A stretch of DNA of 64,000 nt from CAMFLJ01 sp963702555 (lineage in GTDB: Bacteria; Actinomycetota; Acidimicrobiia; Acidimicrobiales; Acidimicrobilacustridaceae), in assembly GCA_963702555.1 (NCBI GenBank), contig CAVPCW010000010.1, positions 248,001-312,000 on the forward strand, written 5' to 3'. Below are positions 17,668 to 28,247 of this stretch, piece by piece; position 1 is the first letter of the stretch; every line of letters begins with the position of its first letter. Both the position numbers and the translations under genes were made by a program. A model generated the notes under the pieces. That model worked only from the letters and a program-made list of their open reading frames with translations, was not told the DNA's origin and did no database searches.

Positions 17668-19011
17668 ATGTCCACCAGCCCCACCACACCCGCGCCGAGC
17701 AGCACCCAGCACTTCGACGACGACGACCCCTACCTGATCATCGCGGCCGACTCCCACGCCGGGCTCCCCACCGAGCAGTACCGCGACTACCTCGAGAGCC
17801 GCTACCACGAGGCCTTCGACCAGTTCCTCTCGGAGCGGTACATCCAGATCGAGGCCGCCACCCGCATGGGCGTGCGCGACGAGAACTACGCCAAGCAGTG
17901 GTTCGAGCTCCACGACGAGGAGCTCGAGAGCGGCTGGGACGCCATCAAGCGCGACCAGGCCCTCGACGCCGACGGCGTGGTGGCCGAGGTCGTCTACCCC
18001 GACGCCGACGCGGTCGAGAGCCGCACCTGCGTGCCCTTCGGCGCCGGCCTCGGCCTGTCGGGCGACCTCGACCCCGAACTGGGCATGGCCGGGGCGAAGG
18101 CCCACAACCGGTGGCTGGCCGAGCTGTGCTCGCACAGCCCCGAGCGCCGCAAGGGCGTCGCCCTGGTGCCCATCACCGTCGAGATCGAGAAGGTGCTCGC
18201 CGAGATCCGCTGGGCCAAGGACCACGGCCTCGGCGCCGTGATGATCCCGGCCATGTGGGTGAACCAGCTGCCGTACCACGACACCAGCTACGACCCGGTG
18301 TGGGCGCTCTGCGAGGAGCTCCAGATGCCGGTCGTCACCCACTCCGGCTCCGCCTCGCGCGACGAGTACGGCGACCACCTCGGCATCTACGTCACCGAGG
18401 TCACGTGGTGGCCGGCCCGCCCGATGTGGTTCCTGCTGTGGTCGGGCGTCTTCAACCGCTTCCCGGGCCTGCGCTTCGGCGTCACCGAGGGCGGCTGCTG
18501 GTGGCTGCCGGGGCTGCTGTGGTCGTGGGACCGGCTGGTGCTCGGCTCGCGCGGCGCCTCCAAGCTCAGCCAGGGCCCGTTCAAGGCCGCCCTCGGCGAC
18601 ATGCTCCCGAGCGAGATGGTCGACCGGAACTGCTTCACCGGCCTCGCCAACGTGAAGCGCCGCGAGCTCGGCCAGCGCTACGAGATCGGCATCGACAACA
18701 TGCTGTGGGGCACCGACTTCCCCCACCCCGAGGGCACGTGGCCGAACACCAACGAGTGGTTGAAGAAGACCTTCTTCGACATCCCGATCGACGAGTCGCG
18801 CCGCATGCTCGGCCTCGCCGCGGCCGACACCTTCGGCTTCGACCTCGCCGCGCTGCGGCCCCACGCCGACAAGGTCGGGCCCACGCCCACCGAGCTCGGT
18901 CAGCTCGGCGAGGGGCGCACCGCCGCCGACCTCACCGCCCGTTGGGCACCGGTGAAGGAGGTCGGTCGCCACTGGCTCACCGGCCACGACTTCCCGCTCA
19001 TCACCCCCTGA
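17668..19011 (+). CDS. amidohydrolase family 2 protein
   Basis: A 447-residue paralogue of the preceding gene. The metal motif is LIIAADSHAGLP (about 24-35), with MPVVTHSGSAS in the middle and LWGTDFPHPEGTWPNT near the end, the same order as its neighbour. Both share the N-terminal YRDYLESRYHEAFD-type helix (YRPYLESRWHEQFD upstream), which supports duplication. CGGAGGCGA precedes the ATG. It probably acts with its neighbour on related substrates, or the two form one heteromeric enzyme; neither can be told from sequence. Confidence 0.87.
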   Translation: MSTSPTTPAPSSTQHFDDDDPYLIIAADSHAGLPTEQYRDYLESRYHEAFDQFLSERYIQIEAATRMGVRDENYAKQWFELHDEELESGWDAIKRDQALDADGVVAEVVYPDADAVESRTCVPFGAGLGLSGDLDPELGMAGAKAHNRWLAELCSHSPERRKGVALVPITVEIEKVLAEIRWAKDHGLGAVMIPAMWVNQLPYHDTSYDPVWALCEELQMPVVTHSGSASRDEYGDHLGIYVTEVTWWPARPMWFLLWSGVFNRFPGLRFGVTEGGCWWLPGLLWSWDRLVLGSRGASKLSQGPFKAALGDMLPSEMVDRNCFTGLANVKRRELGQRYEIGIDNMLWGTDFPHPEGTWPNTNEWLKKTFFDIPIDESRRMLGLAAADTFGFDLAALRPHADKVGPTPTELGQLGEGRTAADLTARWAPVKEVGRHWLTGHDFPLITP

Positions 19012-19053
19012 TCCACCCCTGACACCCCCCGATCCACCGACCGAGGAAGCGAC

Positions 19054-19059
19054 TACCTT
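19054..19059 (+). promoter_or_regulatory. -10 element, leaderless start
   Basis: TACCTT ends 6 nt before the ATG at 19066, and no ribosome binding site fits between. Transcription should therefore begin at or next to the start codon. Confidence 0.5.
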
Positions 19060-19065
19060 CACGCC

Positions 19066-20175
19066 ATGGCTGACGACACCCCCGAAGGATTCGAGCTCGA
19101 CACCCCGTGGCGCCGTGACCCCGCCGAGCTGGCCGCCCAGCTCGGCGTCTGGGCCACCGCGGCGATCTCGCCCGATGCCAAGGTCGTCGACGTGGTCGCC
19201 CCCGAGAACGGCATGTCCTCGGAGAGCGTCCTGTTCGACGTCGACGTGAACGGCGCGGTCGAGCACTACGTGGCCCGCCTGGCCCCGCTCCCGTCGCTCG
19301 TCCCCGTGTTCCAGAACTACGACATCGAGATGCAGGCCAAGGTCATGCGCCTGGTGGGGGAGCGCACCGACGTCCCCGTGCCCGAGGTGCCCCTTCGTGA
19401 TCCTCGACGGACTCCTACCTCCAGACCCCCTTCCTCGTGATGAAGCGCTCGTCGGGCAAGGCCCCCACCGACGTGCCGCCGTACGTGTTCGGCGGCTGGG
19501 TCGCCGACCTCTCCGAGGACGACCGGCTGCTCATGCAGCGCAACGCGGTCGAGACCCTCGTGAAGCTCCACGAGATCCGGCCCGACAACGCCGACCTGTC
19601 CTTCCTCGAGCGCGCGCAGCACGGCACCGACTACCTCGACCAGCACCTCGGCCACGAGCGCGGCTACTACGAGTGGGCCCGCGACGGGAGGACCTTCCCG
19701 CTCATCGAGCGCACCTTCGAGTGGCTCGAGGCCAACCGGCCCAACGCTGCAGAACCCGGCCGTCCTGAACTGGGGCGACGCCCGCATCGGCAACATGCTG
19801 TGGGAGGGCCCGACCCCGTCTGCGGTGCTCGACTGGGAGATGGCGGCCGTCGGCCCCGCCGAGGTCGACCTGGCGTGGATGATCTTCCTGCACAAGTTCT
19901 TCCAGGACATGGCGGAGAAGTACGGCATGCCGGGCCTGCCCGACTTCATGCGGCGCGAGGACATGGCCGCCACCTACACCGAGATGAGCGGCCGCCCCGT
20001 CGAGGCGCTCGAGTGGTTCGAGGTCTTCGCCGCTCTGCGCTTCGCCATCGTGTCGGTGCGCACCTCCCTGCGGGGCGTCACCTACGGCCAGATGGAGATG
20101 CCCGAGGACCTCGACGACTTCGTGATGTTCCGGCACCTGGTCGAGCAGATGCTCGACGGGAGCTACTGGGCCTGA
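19066..20175 (+). CDS. phosphotransferase family protein (APH/ACAD10-like), two frameshifts
   Basis: Aminoglycoside-phosphotransferase-fold kinase that lies over three frames. In order it has SSESVLFDVDVNG (nucleotide-binding strand), VPVPEV, TPFLVMKR, the catalytic loop NWGDARIGNML and the Mg-binding VLDWEMAAVGPAEVDLAW. Trp replaces His in the HGDxxxxN loop, as in many actinobacterial members. Shifts occur near 19400-19410 and near 19745-19755; correcting both gives about 370 residues, normal length. Family members phosphorylate small hydroxylated molecules and often stand beside acyl-CoA dehydrogenases. The start is ATG 19066, leaderless. Confidence 0.78.
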
Positions 20176-20182
20176 GCCCCGG

Positions 20183-20212
20183 CCTCGGGGCTACCGACCG
20201 GTAGCCCCGAGG
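20183..20212 (+). terminator. terminator hairpin
   Basis: Perfect 13-bp stem (CCTCGGGGCTACC / GGTAGCCCCGAGG) with a 4-nt loop, 7 nt after the phosphotransferase stop codon. Confidence 0.75.
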
Positions 20213-20244
20213 TGTCATCCGTCACACGCGGGCGCCGGACGCGC

Positions 20245-20250
20245 TACGTT
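20245..20250 (+). promoter_or_regulatory. -10 element, leaderless start of marR gene
   Basis: TACGTT lies 7 nt before GTG 20258. A TTG at 20249 in the same frame overlaps the -10 and is therefore not used. Confidence 0.5.
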
Positions 20251-20257
20251 GCCCGGC

Positions 20258-20737
20258 GTGAGTCGTCTCGATGACCTGCGGGGGGTGGAGCTGGCCATCA
20301 ACCGCATCGCCCGCATCAGCAACGGCAGGGTCGCCGCCCGGCACCGCTCGGAGCGGTCCGGCGTGATGCTCTCGCGCCCCGCCATCACCATCCTCTCGAC
20401 CCTCCGCGGCTCGGGCCCCGTGCGGCTGTCGCTCCTCGCCCGGCTCACCGACCTCGAGGCCCCGCTCATCAGCCGGGAGATCCGCGAGCTCGCCGAGGGC
20501 GGGTACGTCCGGCGCACCGCCGATCCCACCGACGGGCGGGCCGGCATCGTCGACCTCACGGCCAAGGGCCGCCGGGCCTACCAGGCCTACCGCGACGCCA
20601 CCGACGAGATCATCGCCGAGACGTTCGAGGGCTGGTCGGCCGCCGACCTCCACGAGCTCCACATGCTGCTCGACCGGGTGTCGGAGGACTTCGCCCGGGG
20701 TCCCGAGCGGACGCTGCGCAACACCCGCGCCAGCTGA
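20258..20737 (+). CDS. MarR-family transcriptional regulator
   Basis: A 159-residue winged-helix repressor. The HTH is in RPAITILSTLRGSGPVRLSLLARLTDLEAPLISREIRELAEGGYVRR (about 46-92; only its outline is quoted here as landmarks), and the wing is RTADPTDGRAGIVDLTAKGRRAY-like with the conserved DPxDGRA. MarR proteins usually respond to an aromatic or acyl-CoA ligand and control the neighbouring catabolic genes. It sits directly before the CoA ligase at 20811 on the same strand, so that gene or the Liv operon is a plausible target. GTG is chosen because it follows the -10 by 7 nt. Confidence 0.85.
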   Translation: MSRLDDLRGVELAINRIARISNGRVAARHRSERSGVMLSRPAITILSTLRGSGPVRLSLLARLTDLEAPLISREIRELAEGGYVRRTADPTDGRAGIVDLTAKGRRAYQAYRDATDEIIAETFEGWSAADLHELHMLLDRVSEDFARGPERTLRNTRAS

Positions 20738-20796
20738 CACCCACCGGCCTCACCCGGCGGTCGGCGTCGGCGGCTCCTCGCGCCCTCCGCCGCGGC

Positions 20797-20802
20797 TACC
20801 TT
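20797..20802 (+). promoter_or_regulatory. -10 element, leaderless start of CoA ligase
   Basis: TACCTT ends 8 nt before ATG 20811, and there is no ribosome binding site between them. Confidence 0.5.
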
Positions 20803-20810
20803 CGGCGCCC

Positions 20811-22394
20811 ATGACCGACGTCACAGCCGACCTGTCGCAGCTCTACCGCCCCGTCCTCACCGCCGACCTGCTGGTCACCGCGCTGAGCAAGAACCCCGAC
20901 GCGCCCGCGGTGAACATCGGCGAGCGCACGATGACCGCCCGCGAGATGCGCGACCAGGTCAGCCGATACGCCCAGGCGCTGGCGTCGAAGGGGCTCGGCA
21001 TGGGGAGCCAGGCGTCGGTGCTGGCCCTCAACCGGCCCGAGGTGCTCTTCACCATGGCGGCCAACCAGATCAACGCGACCCGGTCGACCCCACTGCACCC
21101 GATGGGCTCGCTCGAGGACCAGGCCTACGTGCTCACCGACTGCGGCGCCGAGACCCTGATCTACGACCCGGACAACTTCACCGACCGGGCCCGGGAGCTC
21201 GCCGCCATGGTGCCCGGACTCGACGTGCTGGCCCTCGGCCCCACCGAGTTCGGCGAGGACCTGCACGCCCTCGCCGCCGGGTTCGAGCCGGCGCCCCTCG
21301 TGGCCCCGATCGTCGACCCCGAGGACCTCGCCGGCATCTCCTACTCGGGCGGCACCACCGGCAAGCCCAAGGGGATCATGAGCTCGTTCCGCGGTGGCGC
21401 GGCGATGACCGCCATCCAGCTGGGGGAGTGGCAGTGGCCCGACGAGGTGCGCTTCCTCATCTGCACGCCGCTCTCCCACGCCGGCGCCGCCTTCTTCACG
21501 CCGACCCTGCTCAAGGGCGGGTCGCTCACCGTGCTGCCCGGCTTCGACCCCGAGAAGTTCATGCAGACCATCGAGACCCACCGCATCACCGCCACGATGC
21601 TCGTGCCCACGATGATCTACGTCCTGCTCGACCACCCGAAGTTCGACCAGTACGACCTGTCGAGCCTCCAGACCGTCTTCTACGGCGCGTCGGCCGCGTC
21701 GCCCACCCGCCTGGCCGAGGCCGTGCGCCGCATGGGCCCGATCTTCTTCCAGTTCTACGGCCAGGCCGAGTGCCCCATGGCGATCACCTCGCTGCGCAAG
21801 GAGGACCACGACCCCGAGAACCTCGACCGGCTGGCGAGCTGCGGGCGGCCCACCCCGTGGGTGCACGTGGCCCTGCTCGACGACGACGGCAACGAGGTCC
21901 CGCAGGGCGAGCCCGGCGAGATCTGCGTGCGCGGCCCGCTGGTGATGAAGGGCTACCTCGGCAAGCCGGAGCAGACCGCCGAGGCGTTCGCGCACGGCTG
22001 GCTCCACACCGGCGACGTCGCCCGGGCCGACGACGAGGGCTTCCTCTACATCGTCGACCGCAAGAAGGACATGATCATCACCGGCGGCTTCAACGTGTAC
22101 CCGCGCGAGGTCGAGGACGTCATCTCCACCCACCCGGGCGTGTCGGCGGTGGCGGTGATCGGGGTGCCCGACGAGCGGTGGGGTGAGTCGGTCAAGGCCG
22201 TGGTCGTGCCCCGCCCGGGCCACGAGGTCGACGCCGACGAGCTCATTGCCCTGGTGAAGGATCACAAGGGCTCCGTGCAGGCCCCGAAGTCGGTCGACTT
22301 CGTCGACGCCATCCCGCTGTCACCCCTCGGCAAGCCCGACAAGAAGGCGCTGCGGGCCAGGTACTGGGGCGACTCCGGGCGCCAGGTGAACTGA
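20811..22394 (+). CDS. AMP-dependent acyl-CoA synthetase
   Basis: A 527-residue CoA ligase. Motifs in order are ISYSGGTTGKPKGIMS (ATP/P-loop), FFQFYGQAECPMAI, the adenylate-binding LHTGDVARADDEGFLYIVDR, the hinge KKDMIITGGFNVYPREVED and the catalytic-Lys end PLGKPDKKALRARYW. It is a free fatty-acid or aromatic-acid ligase type that cannot be assigned further. It lies between the MarR regulator and a Liv-type importer, so uptake and activation of the same acid is a reasonable reading. The mRNA is probably leaderless. Confidence 0.88.
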   Translation: MTDVTADLSQLYRPVLTADLLVTALSKNPDAPAVNIGERTMTAREMRDQVSRYAQALASKGLGMGSQASVLALNRPEVLFTMAANQINATRSTPLHPMGSLEDQAYVLTDCGAETLIYDPDNFTDRARELAAMVPGLDVLALGPTEFGEDLHALAAGFEPAPLVAPIVDPEDLAGISYSGGTTGKPKGIMSSFRGGAAMTAIQLGEWQWPDEVRFLICTPLSHAGAAFFTPTLLKGGSLTVLPGFDPEKFMQTIETHRITATMLVPTMIYVLLDHPKFDQYDLSSLQTVFYGASAASPTRLAEAVRRMGPIFFQFYGQAECPMAITSLRKEDHDPENLDRLASCGRPTPWVHVALLDDDGNEVPQGEPGEICVRGPLVMKGYLGKPEQTAEAFAHGWLHTGDVARADDEGFLYIVDRKKDMIITGGFNVYPREVEDVISTHPGVSAVAVIGVPDERWGESVKAVVVPRPGHEVDADELIALVKDHKGSVQAPKSVDFVDAIPLSPLGKPDKKALRARYWGDSGRQVN

Positions 22395-22451
22395 CCCGAC
22401 GAGCCGGTGTCGGACGTCGGTCGCGCCGCCGCGATCCTGTACCGAGGCAAC

Positions 22452-22481
22452 TTGTTGCCGTCTCCGGGGCCTGGCTAGAGT
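22452..22481 (+). promoter_or_regulatory. sigma70-type promoter for first Liv operon
   Basis: TTGTTG (22452-22457) is followed after 18 bp by TAGAGT (22476-22481), about 110 bp before the permease start. A second TAGAGT at 22524-22529 could be an alternative -10. The 197-bp gap also holds GTGAC (22491) and GTCAC (22513) as a loose inverted repeat. Confidence 0.45.
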
Positions 22482-22591
22482 CGACCGCTTGTGACGGGCG
22501 TCTCGCGCCTCTGTCACGGCATCTAGAGTGCCCGACGAGCGCTCCGCACCCGGAGTGAGGGCTTCGCACTTTCCCAGGGGGAACCGATCGA

Positions 22592-24860
22592 GTGCAGCAG
22601 TTCCTGCAGTACACAATCCTGGGTCTGGTCGTCGGTGGCGTGTACTTCATCGCCGCCTCCGGCCTGGTGGTGACCTACACGACGTCGGGCATCTTCAACT
22701 TCGCCCAGGGCGCCATCGCCATGCTGTCGGCGTTCCTCTACTGGCAGATCCGCTGGGGTTGGGGCTGGCCCGCGCCGGTCGCTCTCGTGCTGGTGCTGTT
22801 GGTGTTCGCGCCGCTGTTCGGGGCGGCTCTCTACCAGGTGATCATGAAGAACCTCCGGGGCACCTCGGAGGTCACCAAGATCATCGTGCCCATCGGCGTG
22901 ATGCTCGGCTGCCTCGCGCTGGCCACCTGGATCTGGAACCCCACGCCCCGCACGCCTCGGCTCTTCCTCAAGTTCTTCGGCGCCAACGCCTCGGTGCGCA
23001 TCGCCGGCATCAACATCACCTGGCACGAGATCATCGCCTTCGTGCTGGCCATCGCCATCGCCGGTGGCATCGCCCTGCTGTTCCGCCGCACCCGCTCCGG
23101 TGTCGCCATGCGCGCCGTGGTCGACGACCCCGACCTGCTCCAGCTCAACGGCGGCCGCCCCGAGCGCCTGGCCACCATCTCGTGGGCCGGCGGTGCCTTC
23201 CTCGCCGCTCTCGCCGGCATCCTGATCACCCCGATCCAGGGCTCGGCCATGAGCGCCAACGCCCTCACCCTGCTGGTGATCGACGCCTTCGCCGCCGCCA
23301 TGTTCGGCCGGCTCAAGAGCCTGCCGCGCACCTTCGTGGGCGCCATCGTGCTCGGCCTCTCCACCAACTACGTGATCGCCTACTTCCCGGCGAACAAGTG
23401 GACCTGGACCGGCGCCTTCCGCTCCTCGATCCCGATGATCCTGCTGTTCGTCATCCTGCTGGTCCTCCCGCAGGACCGCCTCCGGGGCACCACCGTGCTG
23501 CGCACCCGTGAGCGCTTCCGGATGCCGTCGCTGCGCAACGCCTGGATCGCCGGCCTGGTGCTCCTCGTGGTCGTCTGGGCCGTTCGCACGATCATGGCCA
23601 CCACGGCGATCAACACGCTCGCCTACGGCATCACCATCGCCATCATCGGCCTGTCGCTCGTGCTGCTCACCGGTTACGCCGGCGAGATCAACCTGGCGGC
23701 GCTGTCGTTCGGCGCCATCGGCACCATCACGGTGTTCCACTTCGGCATCACCGGCACCGGCAACGCCGCTCGCATGACCCTCTGGGGCATCCTGCTGGCC
23801 GCCATCGCCAGCGCGTTGGTCGGGGCGCTGGTCGCCTTGCCAGCGCTACGGCTCAGAGGGCTCTACCTGGCCCTGGCCACCATGGCCTTCGGCGTGTTCG
23901 TCTCGCGCATGGTGCTCACCGAGATCGGTCAGCGCGAGATCTTCGGCTGGAAGTTCTCCATCTTCGAGGGTGGTTCGCTCACCATCCCCCGACCCGAGAT
24001 CGGCCCACTCGACTTCAAGTCGAACGAGTCGTTCCTGATGTTGGTCACCGTGGTGTTCGGCCTCATGGCGATCGGCCTCGTGTACCTGCGCCACAGCTCC
24101 TACGGCCGGCGCCTCGCCGCCATGAAGGACAGCCCGGCGGCCTGCGCCACCCTCGGCATGAGCGTCGTGCGCCTCAAGCTGTCGGTGTTCATGCTCTCGG
24201 CCGCCATCGCCGGTGTCGGCGGTGTGCTCATGTCGGCCCAGCTCGGCTCGGTCAACCTCGACCGCTTCGACATCTTCATCAGCCTCGGCGTGCTGCTGAT
24301 CACCGTCGTCGGCGGCATCGGCTACACCTCCGGTGCCCTCTTCGCCGGCCTGCTCTTCGGCTGCTCGTTCCTGGCGATGCAGAACACGCTCACCAAGCTC
24401 GGCACCGACTACAAGAGCATCGAGGCGGTCTTCGCCTTCCTGGTCAGCGCCGTCTCGGTCATGCCCGCCACCATCGGCGTCACCATGGGCAAGAACCCGT
24501 CCGGTGCGGTCACCGACATCGTCGAGGGCCTCGAGGGCATGAAGCAGTCGAAGCCGCTGATGTTCACCGTGATCGGCCTCGAGATCGGCATCTGGGCCCT
24601 CACCGTCGGCGACATCATCAACAACTGGCACTTCGTGATCTTCACCGCCGCCAACCTGCTCATCGTCCCGGTGGTGGGCGGAGCCATCGTCAAGGCGAGA
24701 GCGATGAAGAAGTACGGCATCGAGCCACCGATGGCCCCCGAGCTCATCGGCATCGACCGGCCCTTCACCGAGGACGACCGCCTCGCCATGGAGCACGCTC
24801 TCGGCCTCGACGGTGTCCCGATTCCCGTGGCGACGCCGCTGCACCACGAGGAGAACCTCC

Positions 24861-24874
<14 letters not shown>
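22592..24874 (+). CDS. fused Liv-type ABC permease (LivH-LivM in one chain)
   Basis: A 760-residue membrane protein with two permease halves normally encoded separately. The LivH-like half starts FLQYTILGLVVGGVYFIAASG and contains TTSGIFNFAQGAIAM. The LivM-like half, from about residue 330, contains ITIAIIGLSLVLLTGYAGEINLA-like membrane segments and LPALRLRGLYLALATMAFG. A hydrophilic tail of about 60 residues ends the chain. It should form the pore for a branched-chain amino acid or organic-acid importer with the next two ATPases. GTG start with AGGGGGAA upstream. No substrate-binding gene adjoins this copy. Confidence 0.88.
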
Positions 24875-25600
<726 letters not shown>

Positions 25601-25604
<4 letters not shown>

Positions 25605-26371
25605 GCGCCGTCGAGCCCGGCAACGCCGAGCAGCCCCAGGAGCCCGTCGAGCACCACGACCTGCCGGTCACCGAGGCGCCGCTGCTCGAGCTCAAGAACG
25701 TCAAGGCCGCCTACGGGCCCATCGAGGTGCTCCACGGGGTCAACCTCGAGGTGCCCCAGGGCTCGGTCGTCGCCCTTCTCGGCCCCAACGGCGCCGGCAA
25801 GTCCACCATCTTGAAGGTGTGCTCGGGCCTGCTGCAGCCGTCGTCCGGTGAGGTCCACCTCGCCGGCCGGGTCGTCAACGGCGCCTCCGCCGACCAGCTG
25901 GCCCGCCTCGGGGTGTGCACCATCCCCGAGGGCCGGGGCGTCTTCCCGAACCTCACCGTCCGGGAGAACCTCTGGATGGCCACGATGGCGGGCGTCTCGC
26001 TCGACCACGTCGAAGAGGTCGCCTACGCCCGCTTCCCCCGTCTCGGCGAGCGCCGCAAGCAGCTCGCCGGCACCATGTCCGGTGGCGAGCAGCAGATGCT
26101 CGCCATGTCCCGGGCGCTCGCCGTCAACCCGGCGTTGCTGTTGCTCGACGAGCTCTCGATGGGGCTCGCCCCGCTCGTCGTCGCCAACCTCTACGAGATC
26201 GTGGCTCAGGTCTCGCAGGAGGGCGTGTCGATCCTGGTGTCCGAGCAGTTCGCTCGGACCGTCCTGGGCATCGCCCAGTACGCCGCGATCGTCCTGCACG
26301 GGAGCGTGACCCGCGTGGGCACCCCCGAAGAGCTCGAAGATGAACTGTCCGCCGCCTACCTGGGCTCGTGA
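25601..26371 (+). CDS. livF: ABC transporter ATPase, LivF type
   Basis: A 256-residue ATPase with an extra N-terminal tail of about 28 acidic residues before LLELKNVKAAYGPIEVLHGV. Walker A is GPNGAGKST, the signature is MSGGEQQMLAMSRAL, Walker B is LLLLDELSMGLAP and the H-loop region is SILVSEQF (Glu/Gln rather than His, usual in LivF). It is co-translated with LivG. The second Liv operon has a paralogue at 62132. Confidence 0.9.
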
Positions 26372-26375
26372 GGTC

Positions 26376-26757
26376 ATGGAAACAACTACCACCACCGACA
26401 ATGCCGGCAACGGCAACCGCATCGACCAGTTCAAGACCGAGGTGACCGACCTGAACCTGAAGACCGGCAACGTCGGCCGCGAGAAGCTGCTCGCCGTCCT
26501 CGGCGTGCTGCTCATGATCGTCGGCATCGGCGGCGCGTTCCTGGCGTACGTCTCCTCGCTGAACATGGACAGCGCGCTCGACGTCCAGTCCCAGATCGCG
26601 TACGGCATCGCCTGCGCTGACCCTCGTGGTTGCCGGTGCGGCGCTGTTCCTGCGCTACTCGATCGCGGCGTTCCTGCGCATGTGGTTGCTGCGCAACCTC
26701 TACGAGGGCCAGGCCAACACCGACCGCATCGTCGAAGCCGTCACGGACAAGAGCTGA
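26376..26757 (+). CDS. small two-TM membrane protein linked to Liv operon, frameshifted
   Basis: About 126 residues after removing one extra base near 26610-26618. It has a hydrophilic start with DQFKTEVTDLNLKTGNVGREK, a first membrane segment (LLAVLGVLLMIVGIGGAFLAYV), a second (LTLVVAGAALFLRYSIAAF) and a basic end, LLRNLYEGQANTDRIVEAV. A homologue with the same layout and place follows LivF at 62854 in the other operon. This suggests an unrecognised accessory subunit of this importer type. It starts 5 bp after livF. No family name is known to me. Confidence 0.72.
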
Positions 26758-26761
26758 TCTG

Positions 26762-27568
26762 ATGCGCACTGTCGCCATCACCGGTTCCGGCTCGGGGATC
26801 GGTGCCGCCACCGCGGCCCGGCTCACGGCAGAGGGCTGGAAGGTCATCGGGGTCGATCTCCGCGGGGCCGAGATCGAGGCCGACCTCGGCAACCCCGCCG
26901 GCCGCCAGGCCGCGGTCGCCGCCGTCACCGACGCCTGCGGGGGCACGCTCGACGCGCTGATCACCTGCGCCGGCATCGCCGGGCTGCCCGGTCGGCCCAC
27001 CTCGCTGCTCGCCGCGGTGAACTACTTCGGCACCGTCGAGGTCATGGAGGGCCTGCGCCCCGCGCTGGCCAAGGGCGACCGTCCCTCGGCTGTGGCCATC
27101 AGCTCCAACTCCACGACCACCGCCCCGAACTACTCGGTGGAGCTGGTCGAGGCGCTGCTGGCCGGCGACGAGGCCGAGGCCCTGCGGGTGGCCGACGAGG
27201 TCGCCGGCGAGTCCATGCTCGAGTACGCCGCCACCAAGCTGGCCGTGGCCTACTGGGTGCGGCAGAACGCGGTGAGCGAGGAGTGGGGCCGCGCCGGCAT
27301 CCGCCTCAACGCCATCGCGCCCGGCATGATCGCCACGGCGATGATCGAGGAAGGCCGCAGCGACGCCACCGTGGCGCCGCAGCTCGACATGTTCGAGCAG
27401 ACCATCGCCCTCGGTCGGCCCGGCCAGCCCGAGGAGATGGCCGCCCTGCTGGGGTTCCTGGCCGGCACCGAGAGCACGTTCTTCTGCGGCTCGATCGTCT
27501 TCTCCGACGGTGGCACCGACGCCCTGTTCCGCACCCGGGACTTCCCGACGCGCTGGGTCGTCGGCTGA
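26762..27568 (+). CDS. short-chain dehydrogenase/reductase (3-alpha-HSD-like)
   Basis: A 268-residue classical SDR. The cofactor motif TGSGSGIG (residues 7-14), VDLRGAEIEADL and the catalytic YAATK are present, and the ISSNSTT strand carries the Ser. The short first half with LDALITCAGIAG and the long insertion before the Tyr resemble 3-alpha-hydroxysteroid dehydrogenase/carbonyl reductases. It starts 5 bp after the small membrane protein and ends the Liv operon, which points to an oxidised alcohol on the imported compound. ATG 26762. Confidence 0.85.
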   Translation: MRTVAITGSGSGIGAATAARLTAEGWKVIGVDLRGAEIEADLGNPAGRQAAVAAVTDACGGTLDALITCAGIAGLPGRPTSLLAAVNYFGTVEVMEGLRPALAKGDRPSAVAISSNSTTTAPNYSVELVEALLAGDEAEALRVADEVAGESMLEYAATKLAVAYWVRQNAVSEEWGRAGIRLNAIAPGMIATAMIEEGRSDATVAPQLDMFEQTIALGRPGQPEEMAALLGFLAGTESTFFCGSIVFSDGGTDALFRTRDFPTRWVVG

Positions 27569-27590
27569 GCCGTCACGTTCGCAGCATCTG

Positions 27591-27616
27591 AGGCCCCGGT
27601 CCTGTGACCGGGGCCT
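27591..27616 (+). terminator. operon terminator
   Basis: Perfect 10-bp stem (AGGCCCCGGT / ACCGGGGCCT) with a 6-nt loop, 23 nt after the SDR stop. It closes the first Liv operon. Confidence 0.75.
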
Positions 27617-27746
27617 CGTCGCGTCCGGAGTCAGGTCGGAAGCCCCGTGACGGCCGGCCCGTGGAGGAGGAGGATGTCGGTGGAGGCCCGGGCCGGTCGT
27701 CGGGAACGACATCGAGCCCGGAGACCCCGCCGAGGAGGTGTCACCG

Positions 27747-28226
27747 ATGACCGACACCCGTCACACGCACCGTCGCCCCCCCATCCCAGCGGGTGGACCC
27801 GGTCGATCGTCCGGCATGCTGGCCACGGCCTGGATCTCGCTGGGGGCGCTGGTTCTGGCCCTTCCCGTCGGACGGTGGGCGTCGATCGCCTTCCTCGACG
27901 CCTTCGGCTACGACGCCGTCGAGGAGACCGAACCGCCCGGTCTCGGGTTGCTGGCGTTCCTCGTCGGCGTGGCCGTCGTGCTCCCGCCGGCGTCGGTGGC
28001 GCTGTGGTCCGGGCTGCGGGCGTGGCACGCCGGTCGTGGCAGCGCGGTCGTGGTGGTCGTCGGTGCCGGCCTGGCCATCGCGCTGGTGCTCCTCGGGCTG
28101 CCCCTTTACCTCAGCCGTCTCCTCGGCTGGCCACTGGTGCTGGCGCTCGGCGCGGGCCTCGCCGCCGTCGGCTGGTTCGCCCGATCGCGAGGCTGGGGTC
28201 GCTCGACCCACCTGCAGTCGCCGTGA
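27747..28226 (+). CDS. hypothetical membrane protein
   Basis: A 159-residue protein with about four hydrophobic segments (starting near MLATAWISLGALVLALPVG, LGLLAFLVGVAVVLPPASVA, SAVVVVVGAGLAIALVLLG and WPLVLALGAGLAAVGWFA), a basic N-terminus and a short basic tail. No family is recognised. GAGGAGG about 9 nt before ATG 27747 supports this start over the GTG three codons upstream. It stands alone between two operons, convergent with the minus-strand SDR gene (21 bp between stops). Confidence 0.6.
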   Translation: MTDTRHTHRRPPIPAGGPGRSSGMLATAWISLGALVLALPVGRWASIAFLDAFGYDAVEETEPPGLGLLAFLVGVAVVLPPASVALWSGLRAWHAGRGSAVVVVVGAGLAIALVLLGLPLYLSRLLGWPLVLALGAGLAAVGWFARSRGWGRSTHLQSP

Positions 28227-28247
28227 CGCCTGCTGGTCGGGCCTCGC

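Noticed and set aside
20212..20228. GGTGTCATCCGTCACAC before the marR gene as a CRP-type site
   Set aside because: The half-site spacing is two bases too short for the TGTGN-N6-NCACA layout seen at 56010 and 57517.
20249..20260. TTG 20249 as start of the MarR gene
   Set aside because: It overlaps the -10 hexamer TACGTT, so it would not be in the mRNA. GTG 20258 is at the right distance.
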